Below, piece by piece: positions 1-5,472 of a stretch of 11,505 nucleotides of DNA. The notes under the pieces are model-generated. The model made no database searches and was not told the DNA's origin. It saw nothing but the letters and a program-made list of their open reading frames with translations. Both the position numbers and the translations under genes were made by a program. Numbering within the stretch: the first letter of the stretch is position 1; every line of letters begins with the position of its first letter. This stretch comes from JBEIUO01 sp964549785 (GTDB lineage Bacteria; Planctomycetota; Phycisphaerae; Phycisphaerales; UBA1924), in assembly GCA_964549785.1 (NCBI GenBank), contig CAZJXA010000093.1, forward strand, positions 1-11,505, given 5' to 3'.

Positions 1-645
1 CCCCACCCGCCCCGTGAGCGACGCCAAGTCGGCCGCGTATCGGTCGGGCGTCATCACGATAAGCTGGACGGTCGAACCATCGAAGATGCGGAGCGGTTCG
101 TTGATGACCAGCGACGGAAACGACGCCTCCCCCGGGAATAGCGACGGCGAATCTTTCAGGCGTTGAATCGTGCCGTCGGCGGGGCTGAAGGCCGCCGGAA
201 TGATGGCCGGACGTGTGCTCGACGCGAGCACCGCGTTGTCCCGCCCCACCACCGTCACCGCGACGCGGTCGAACATGTGGGACCGGATAAGGCTTTCGCT
301 CCGTTCGCTCAGGAATCGGTCGTCGATCGGGTGTTTGATCGCGGCGGTGGCCGAGCGGAGCGTGTTGTATCGATCGCGGAGCTCGGCGGCCACCAACGCG
401 TCCACTGCGCGGTTCTGAAAAAGGAGGATGACCAGCCCGAACGTAAGTTGGATCACGACGGAAACCAGGACGATCCAGACGGTGAGCCGCAGTCGCAGCG
501 CCGGGTGCCACGGGATGCGCCGGAGCGGCACGTTCAATCCGGAGAGCGGGTCCTTCACGCCGGTCGATTCCGGCGAGGTGCCGACCGGCGGGGACGAATG
601 GTCGATTGATGATTGTGGCTGGCTCACGGTGAGACGAGAAGGCAT
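1..645 (-). CDS. Sensor histidine kinase, N-terminal part (cut by window edge)
   Basis: The frame is open from an ATG at 645 to the left edge (215 codons), so only the N-terminus is visible. A cytoplasmic Ser/Pro-rich stretch (about 1-45) precedes a basic LRLRLT motif and one clear membrane helix (about 53-77). An extracytoplasmic region follows, starting QNRAVDALVAAELRDR and including a beta-rich part (RVAVTVVGRDNAVLASS, about 127-143). This layout is typical of the sensor end of heavy-metal-type kinases that pair with OmpR-family regulators. The HAMP, HisKA and ATPase domains would lie outside the window, so kinase identity rests on topology and on the regulator gene 101 nt upstream on the same strand. 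The likely role is to sense an envelope signal and phosphorylate that regulator. No Shine-Dalgarno sequence precedes the ATG; an alternative start is the GTG six codons further in. The signal is unknown. Confidence 0.72.
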   Translation of the reverse strand, partial: MPSRLTVSQPQSSIDHSSPPVGTSPESTGVKDPLSGLNVPLRRIPWHPALRLRLTVWIVLVSVVIQLTFGLVILLFQNRAVDALVAAELRDRYNTLRSATAAIKHPIDDRFLSERSESLIRSHMFDRVAVTVVGRDNAVLASSTRPAIIPAAFSPADGTIQRLKDSPSLFPGEASFPSLVINEPLRIFDGSTVQLIVMTPDRYAADLASLTGRVG

Positions 646-687
646 CGAAACTAAACCAGAGTTGAAAATAAAAGGTACCGAATACCT

Positions 688-716
688 GGGCGAAAACCGC
701 GACCCCGCGGACGCCC
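688..716 (-). other. Intercistronic two-tier hairpin between regulator and kinase genes
   Basis: On the transcribed (minus) strand the order is GGGCG, T, CCGCG, GGGT loop, CGCGG, TTTT, CGCCC. The inner 5-bp GC stem is followed by four T, like a short intrinsic terminator. The outer GGGCG/CGCCC arms could close the whole element into one longer stem, with the TTTT as an internal bulge. It lies in the 101-nt gap between the regulator stop and the kinase start. It could lower kinase expression relative to the regulator by partial termination or protect the transcript end; both are inferences. Confidence 0.4.
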
Positions 717-746
717 ATCGGGTTATCGGAAAGCCCACGGCGGGTG

Positions 747-1427
747 CTACGCGATATCTATGATCCCGAAACGGTACCCGACCCCTTTCACGGTGTGTAG
801 CAAGTCCTTCTCGTGGCCCCGATCGATCTTTTTCCGCAGACTGGAGACGTATACATCAACAACGTTGCTCGTCGGCTCGAAACTGAGGTCCCACACCTTT
901 TCCCCGATCTGTGTGCGAGAAAGCACGCGGTTAGGGTTTCTCATCAGGAACTCCAGCAGCGCGAACTCCTTGTTTGAGAGTTCCACGGTTTCGCCCCCGC
1001 GCTTGGCGACGCGGCTGTACAAATCCAGTTCGAGATCTTCAAAACGGAGATGGCGGGCCTCCGATGCTTCGCCCCTTCGGAGTAAAGCCCGGATTCGGGC
1101 CAGCAGTTCCTCGAACTCGAACGGCTTGGTCAGGTAGTCGTCCGCGCCCGCGTCGAGTCCGTTAACCTTGTCCTGGGTAGAACCCAAGGCTGTCAGCATC
1201 AGAATCTTCGTCGCGATTTTCCGACGTCGCAGATTCCGGCACACTTCGACGCCGTCCCGATCGGGCAGCATCAGATCAAGAACCACGATGTCGTAGACAC
1301 CGCCCGCGGCGAGGTCCTCGCCGTCGAAACCGGTCGCCGCCACGTCGGCGGCGAAGCCGTGTTCCCTGAGGCCTTTCTGAACCGCCGAGGCCATCTTGGG
1401 ATTGTCCTCAATGACGAGCACGCGCAT
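747..1427 (-). CDS. OmpR/PhoB-family two-component response regulator
   Basis: A DNA-binding response regulator of 226 residues, the usual family length. The receiver domain (1-118) has the acidic pair E7/D8, phospho-acceptor D51 in VVLDLMLPDRDG, T79 in LTA and K101 in LTKPF. A winged-helix domain (about 128-222) shows the family pattern LSNKEFALLEFLMRNP, then the recognition-helix region NVVDVYVSSLRKKID and the wing KGVGYRF. Overall it resembles CusR/CopR-type metal-response regulators, but the signal cannot be read from sequence. The frame is open further upstream to 1487, but I chose the ATG at 1427: AAGGGG lies about 7 nt before it and the protein then begins MRVLVIEDN, as in the family. 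The kinase gene follows 101 nt downstream, making a regulator-first operon. The divergent PRC-barrel gene shares its upstream region and may be a target. Confidence 0.95.
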   Translation of the reverse strand: MRVLVIEDNPKMASAVQKGLREHGFAADVAATGFDGEDLAAGGVYDIVVLDLMLPDRDGVEVCRNLRRRKIATKILMLTALGSTQDKVNGLDAGADDYLTKPFEFEELLARIRALLRRGEASEARHLRFEDLELDLYSRVAKRGGETVELSNKEFALLEFLMRNPNRVLSRTQIGEKVWDLSFEPTSNVVDVYVSSLRKKIDRGHEKDLLHTVKGVGYRFGIIDIA

Positions 1428-1445
1428 CTTCGTTCCCCTTGCATG

Positions 1446-1597
1446 AAGGTTAATCCAAACCTTGCACCAGCAGGGTACCTTCTTCATCGGTGCGGGGAAT
1501 GAAATTCCGCAAAGCCTGTCCGTGAAGTCGGATTCACTTGGTTCTCAGACCAAACCCCAGGGCCGGGACCACAGTTCTCCTGAAGTAGGTCGCCTAC
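1446..1597. promoter_or_regulatory. Cluster of five inverted repeats in the divergent intergenic region
   Basis: The 200-bp gap between the regulator and PRC-barrel genes holds five perfect dyads: AAGGTT-6-AACCTT (1446-1463), GGAAT-3-ATTCC (1496-1508), GTGAA-6-TTCAC (1522-1537), TTGGT-6-ACCAA (1538-1553) and GTAGG-3-CCTAC (1585-1597). The third and fourth abut exactly and share the 5-6-5 geometry. They could be operator half-sites for a dimeric regulator controlling both genes, or small hairpins in a leader. OmpR-family proteins usually bind direct repeats, so a match to this regulator is not implied. I found no convincing sigma70 -35/-10 pair for either gene here. Confidence 0.35.
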
Positions 1598-1627
1598 CAC
1601 AAAAATACCCTCTATAGGAGCGTCTCG

Positions 1628-3409
1628 ATGAACACTCGTTATCAATGTCTTTTTACGGCCGCCGTGCTGTCCACCGTCGCTGGTTGGCCGTGCCTCGTCG
1701 CCGCCCAGAATCAGACCGGAACAGCCCCCGCAGAGCGGTTGCCGGCCGCAGGACAGCCTCGGGTCGGTCAAAATCAGCCCGGAACGACTCCCAAGGTGAT
1801 TTCGCCAGCCGACCGGCTCGCGCATACGTCCGGGACCGCCGACTGGTCGAAGGCCGATTTCCGCGGCTGGGCGTTCTTTAGCGGTGCAAATATCGTCAAT
1901 AACACCGGGGAGAAGGTCGGTGATATCAAAGACCTGGTGATCGACCGCGGGAGTGGCCGGGTGATGTACGCCATCGTGACCACCGACAAGACCCTCGGAA
2001 TGGGCGGCAAAACCGTCGCTGTGCCAATGGATTCGATCGGCTGGGATGCGGAACGCAACAATCTTTCGGTTCGGTCCTCGGCCGAAGATCTGAAGGCCTA
2101 CGCCGAGTTTTCCGACGAGGATTGGCAAGACCTGAGCGTCGCCAGCCCCGCGAAGCCCCGGGCATTCCGAGACCGCTTCACGGCCGACACCAAACGCGAT
2201 GATCGCCGCTGGGATACCAATCAGAAGCCCGAAACACTCGACGGCAAGGTTACGTCGGTTGAGCGGGTTGAGATGAAAGACGGCGAAGAGATGACCGTCG
2301 TGACGGTCGAAGGTGCGAACGGATCCCGGCGTGTCGCGCTAGGTCCCTCATGGTTCGTAGGGTCATCTGGTTCCCAGCCGGTGCGGGGCGACAGCCTCAG
2401 CGTTTCGTGGGTTCCCGCCCGCGATGCGAACGTCTACGACGCCGATGCCACCGAGTGGCGGCGTGAGAAGAACACCGTCTCCACCTATTCGCCGGATGGA
2501 ATGCCCGCCTGGGATCAGCCTTCCTACAAGTGGGAGAACAAGGAGATGGGGATGGCGTCGCGCCGTCTGGTGCGGGCTTCCGATCTCAACGGCGCCAAAG
2601 TACGCTTCCGCGGTGTTGAGGGCGGCGAGATTGAAGATCTTATTTTCGACCGGGCCACTGGCCGCGTCACCTTTATCTCGATCGATCCGAATGAGAATTT
2701 CATGGGAATGGGTGACACCAAGCGGTTGATCCCGTGGAACGTGAGCGGCATCGCCGCCAACGGCGATGTGATGGTGGATGCGGACAAAGCGATGGTGTCG
2801 GGCGCGGCGGAAAAGCCTGCGAACCTCAACGATCTCCGCACCGGGATCGGGGATCAAACCTACAAGGCCTACAACGTTCAACCCCCGCGATATCGCGCCA
2901 CCCCGGGAATGGGTTTGAATCGTGGTGTCAACGATGCTCGGATGGACGGAACCCGTCGGGACAATGACCTGGGAAACATGACGGACCGCAACTCGGCCAA
3001 GACCGCCATGAACCGCAAGGACGTGCGATCGGTCGACTGGGCGACGAATCAAGCGATCGCTGGTGCCATGAACTACGACACCGCGCGAAAAATCACCGGA
3101 CGGGTCACCTCCATCGACGAGATGGACTGCGGCAAGGCAGGGAAGTGCCTGGTCGCGACGGTGGATGCCGATAACGGCACGGAGAAAGTCATCCTCTGCC
3201 CGGTCACCGACCGCACTCGCGAGGAGTTCGGGATCGCCGATGGCGACTTGGTCCGCTTCGGCGTGGTGAAGGCCGATTTCGGAAGCGCCGAGCCGATGTG
3301 GCTGGCAACCTCGCTGACCACCTCCGGTCGCGATGAAATGGTCCTTTTCACCCCGGGAAATAAGTCCGAGGACAATCGCAAGATGACCCCCGACCGTCGG
3401 GGCAAGTAA
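1628..3409 (+). CDS. Exported protein with duplicated PRC-barrel modules
   Basis: A 593-residue protein with an N-terminal signal peptide (hydrophobic about 8-26, likely cleaved near AAQ). The start ATG has TAGGAG 7 nt upstream. Two PRC-barrel-like domains are visible. The first is at about 78-158 (GDIKDLVIDRGSGRVMYAIV, then LGMGGKTVAVPMDSI); the second is at about 312-395 (GEIEDLIFDRATGRVTFISI, then MGMGDTKRLIPW). Each is followed by a small beta-rich segment, at about 203-263 (LDGKVTSVERVEM) and 487-547 (ITGRVTSIDEMD), so the protein looks like a tandem copy of one two-domain module. The linkers (about 30-70 and 400-470) are low-complexity, rich in Gln/Pro or Asn/Arg/Asp. PRC-barrels are small beta-barrels that mediate protein or RNA contacts and stress responses in other proteins; the role here is unknown. 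The gene is divergent from the regulator and ends before a strong terminator, so it is probably monocistronic. Confidence 0.85.
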   Translation: MNTRYQCLFTAAVLSTVAGWPCLVAAQNQTGTAPAERLPAAGQPRVGQNQPGTTPKVISPADRLAHTSGTADWSKADFRGWAFFSGANIVNNTGEKVGDIKDLVIDRGSGRVMYAIVTTDKTLGMGGKTVAVPMDSIGWDAERNNLSVRSSAEDLKAYAEFSDEDWQDLSVASPAKPRAFRDRFTADTKRDDRRWDTNQKPETLDGKVTSVERVEMKDGEEMTVVTVEGANGSRRVALGPSWFVGSSGSQPVRGDSLSVSWVPARDANVYDADATEWRREKNTVSTYSPDGMPAWDQPSYKWENKEMGMASRRLVRASDLNGAKVRFRGVEGGEIEDLIFDRATGRVTFISIDPNENFMGMGDTKRLIPWNVSGIAANGDVMVDADKAMVSGAAEKPANLNDLRTGIGDQTYKAYNVQPPRYRATPGMGLNRGVNDARMDGTRRDNDLGNMTDRNSAKTAMNRKDVRSVDWATNQAIAGAMNYDTARKITGRVTSIDEMDCGKAGKCLVATVDADNGTEKVILCPVTDRTREEFGIADGDLVRFGVVKADFGSAEPMWLATSLTTSGRDEMVLFTPGNKSEDNRKMTPDRRGK

Positions 3410-3475
3410 GTCTTAAAGAGGTGTGCCTCGCCTTCGAGGTCACTTCATACCGCAGCGTGTCTCTCTCTCGTGCAC

Positions 3476-3514
3476 GGGGCGATCGGTCAAAACCGGTCGC
3501 CCCGATTCTTTTTT
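3476..3514 (+). terminator. Rho-independent terminator after the PRC-barrel gene
   Basis: A 12-bp stem (GGGGCGATCGGT with ACCGGTCGCCCC, one G-T wobble) closes a CAAA loop and is followed by ATTCTTTTTT. It starts 66 nt after the stop codon. The T-rich tail is on the plus strand only, so it serves the upstream gene rather than the convergent dehydrogenase gene. Confidence 0.9.
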
Positions 3515-3544
3515 GAACAAGGGAATATCGAGGATCCGGCTCGA

Positions 3545-4321
3545 TCACGGATAGTCTTGGCGCGTCGGCCGAACCAAAATGTCGCTGACATGAACATGCA
3601 GCGGCTGGCTCGCCACGAACGCGATCATGCGGGCGACATCCTGGGGCTTGAGTACCGGGCCGATCCGGTCGAACATCTCGTTCACCCACGCCGGGTCGTA
3701 CCCGGCAACGCCCTGAAATTCGCTCTCCACGAACCCCGGCTCGATCAGCGTGACTCTGATGCCCTTGGGACCGAGTTCCCGTCGCGTCCCTTCCACGAGC
3801 CCGTGTACCGCGAACTTGGTCGCTCCGTACATCGATGAAAACGGCGAGACATGACGCCCGACAACGGAGCCGATGACAATGATGTCTCGCGGCGGCGTCC
3901 CAACTCCCGTTCCGGACTTGCTACCCGACGCTATGAGCATTCGGTGGCCAGCGGCACGGATGAGGCGGGCAACGCCCAAAACGTTCGTCCGCATCATCTC
4001 TTCCCACTCCGCTGGATTGCTCGTGAGCGACGAACCGTGGAGCCCGCGGCCAGCGTTCACCACGACCAGATTTGCCTCGCGACCTGCGAGTGCCAGCGCG
4101 GCGTCAAGCATTCTCGCGATCACGGAGTCGTCGGCGCAATCACCCGCGACCGCCGCCGCTTTGGCACCCAAGTTCCTCGCGAGCTCCTCGAGCGGACCGC
4201 TTCGCCTGGCATTGACGACCACGACTGCTCCCGCAGCTGCGAGATCAAGCGCGACCGCCCGCCCGATCCCCGCCGAGGCCCCCGAGATCACCGCGACGCG
4301 AGCGCCCAGAGTGTGGTCCAT
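3545..4321 (-). CDS. Short-chain dehydrogenase/reductase (SDR)
   Basis: A cytoplasmic NAD(P)-dependent oxidoreductase of 258 residues, the usual length for a classical SDR. The Rossmann motif GASAGIG (14-20) binds the cofactor; N-A-R-R at 37-40 suggests a preference for NADP(H). D61, the NAG motif (89-91), N113, S152, Y165 and K169 (YGATK) make up the expected stabilising and catalytic residues, so it should be active. The tail VSDILVRPTRQDYP resembles the end of YdfG-like SDRs. An extra Gly/Ser-rich stretch (about 132-144, SGSKSGTGVGTPPR) sits just before the catalytic-serine strand and is longer than usual. The substrate cannot be read from sequence. No Shine-Dalgarno sequence precedes the ATG. 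It is divergent from the PEP-CTERM gene and has no same-strand partner, so it is probably transcribed alone. Confidence 0.92.
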   Translation of the reverse strand: MDHTLGARVAVISGASAGIGRAVALDLAAAGAVVVVNARRSGPLEELARNLGAKAAAVAGDCADDSVIARMLDAALALAGREANLVVVNAGRGLHGSSLTSNPAEWEEMMRTNVLGVARLIRAAGHRMLIASGSKSGTGVGTPPRDIIVIGSVVGRHVSPFSSMYGATKFAVHGLVEGTRRELGPKGIRVTLIEPGFVESEFQGVAGYDPAWVNEMFDRIGPVLKPQDVARMIAFVASQPLHVHVSDILVRPTRQDYP

Positions 4322-4449
4322 CGCAAACAGTACCCAATCCCGGTTCGGTTATCGGAGGAGAGAGGCCCGGCGCGGACGAGTTTTCGGTCGGGGATTGGGC
4401 GAATATCCCAAGATCAACAACTTTTTCTGGCAATCCACCGAATTTCGCA

Positions 4450-4478
4450 TTGCGTTGGCCCCCGGGCGGTTGTATTCT
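4450..4478 (+). promoter_or_regulatory. Sigma70-like promoter of the PEP-CTERM gene
   Basis: TTGCGT (4450-4455) and TATTCT (4473-4478) are separated by exactly 17 bp and match the -35 and -10 consensus at four of six positions each. Transcription would start near 4485, giving a leader of about 75 nt before the ATG at 4560. No other pair as good was seen in the 238-bp divergent gap. Confidence 0.6.
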
Positions 4479-4559
4479 CTAGGCAGAGACAAGCAGACTC
4501 TGGAACTGGGCCGTGGCGTCCAGGACTTGGGTTACCACCTTTTTGAGAGAGAGACAAAT

Positions 4560-5288
4560 ATGAGCATTCGTACGTTTGCAGTTTTGGCACTCGTTGCGGC
4601 CAGCGGTGTGGCCTCCGCCCAGACCCTTTCCACCGTCGGCCCGGCCAGCATCGGCGGCGGAACCTTTGGCGACCGCGCCACCAACTACTCCTGGGACGAT
4701 GGCGTCTCCGAGAACTCGGTCGGCCTCACCTCGGGCGGCGTCCTCGCGGCGATCCACTTCTTTCCCGTGACCGCTGGTGACAACGTCATTACGTCGGTTG
4801 ATGTGACTTGGGGCACCCCCTTGTTCGCCGGTCAGAACGGCGTCGTCCCGGGTACCCCGATCAACTACTACGTCTGGGCCAACGTCGGCGTCAACACCGA
4901 CCCGACCGGAGCCAACTCGCAGTTGCTCTTCGCCGGCGCCGACGTGATCGCGGCCGCCAGCACCGACACCGACATCTTCCAGAGCCTCGCTGTTCCCAAC
5001 ATCCCCATCGGCACGACCAGCTTCTTCGTCGGCGTCTCGGTGGCACACGCTGCGGGCCAATTCCCCATCGGCGTTGACACAACCGCCCCCACCTTCGGAC
5101 CCGTCTCCTGGGCCGGCGGCGGCGCGGCGTTCAACCCGGCCAACGTCGGATTCGGCGCGGGTGGTGCGTTCGATATCGCCACCGCCGGCCTCGGCAACTG
5201 GATGCTCCGGGCCAACGCGGTCCCGGCGCCCGCGTCGCTCGCCCTCATCGGCTTGGGCGGTCTCGTTGTTGGTCGCCGTCGTCGCTAA
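4560..5288 (+). CDS. Secreted PEP-CTERM sorting-domain protein
   Basis: A 242-residue exported protein. The signal peptide (1-20) ends ASGVASA before QT. The body (about 21-220) is rich in Gly, Ala, Thr and Asn with few charges, and I do not recognise a domain in it. The C-terminus is a PEP-CTERM-type sorting signal: PAPAS (222-226), a hydrophobic segment LALIGLGGLVVG, then RRRR (239-242). In known systems an exosortase in the inner membrane recognises this tail and the protein goes to the cell surface or extracellular matrix; no exosortase is in the window. The PAPA form in place of Pro-Glu-Pro is, from what I know, common in Phycisphaerae. The frame is open upstream to 3873, but I start at 4560: the signal peptide begins there, GAGAGAG lies just upstream and a promoter sits about 80 bp before it. 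A terminator follows, so it is a single-gene unit. Confidence 0.88.
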   Translation: MSIRTFAVLALVAASGVASAQTLSTVGPASIGGGTFGDRATNYSWDDGVSENSVGLTSGGVLAAIHFFPVTAGDNVITSVDVTWGTPLFAGQNGVVPGTPINYYVWANVGVNTDPTGANSQLLFAGADVIAAASTDTDIFQSLAVPNIPIGTTSFFVGVSVAHAAGQFPIGVDTTAPTFGPVSWAGGGAAFNPANVGFGAGGAFDIATAGLGNWMLRANAVPAPASLALIGLGGLVVGRRRR

Positions 5289-5320
5289 GTCAGAGGCGGC
5301 GATCGTTGATTCATAAAATC

Positions 5321-5360
5321 GAAAGCCCCGGTCTTCCATGGCCGGGGTTTTTCATTTTTT
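5321..5360. terminator. Bidirectional intrinsic terminator between convergent genes
   Basis: CCCCGG (5326-5331) pairs with CCGGGG (5342-5347). The flanking AAAG and TTTT can extend the stem, and TTTTTCATTTTTT follows on the plus strand. On the minus strand the same hairpin is followed by CTTTCGATTTT, weaker but plausible. It lies 33 nt after the PEP-CTERM stop and 112 nt past the proS stop, so it can end both transcripts. Confidence 0.85.
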
Positions 5361-5419
5361 GCGGAGTGCTCGATTCAGCCCGGGTGAGCTGGGCTTGAGT
5401 TCATCGACCACAACCCCGC

Positions 5420-5443
5420 ACCGCCCGAGTTCACTCAGGCGGT
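5420..5443 (-). other. Hairpin in the 3' region of the proS transcript
   Basis: The two 11-nt arms (5420-5430 and 5433-5443) are nearly perfect complements around a 2-nt turn. The single imperfect pair is a G-T wobble on the minus strand but a C-A mismatch on the plus strand, which suggests folding in the proS-strand RNA. It starts 29 nt after the proS stop and has no T tract, so it may be an mRNA-stabilising hairpin rather than a terminator. Confidence 0.4.
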
Positions 5444-5472
5444 TCCGACTGTTCGGCTCCCCGCACCTGCTG

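Noticed and set aside
3873..4559. An upstream extension of the PEP-CTERM frame by 229 codons.
   Set aside because: It runs antisense through the SDR gene, and the signal peptide, promoter and ribosome-binding region all place the start at 4560.
4479..5339. A 286-codon minus-strand frame opposite the PEP-CTERM gene.
   Set aside because: Its product is an Arg/Gly/Asp-rich low-complexity chain without motifs. The plus-strand gene has a full signal peptide and sorting tail.
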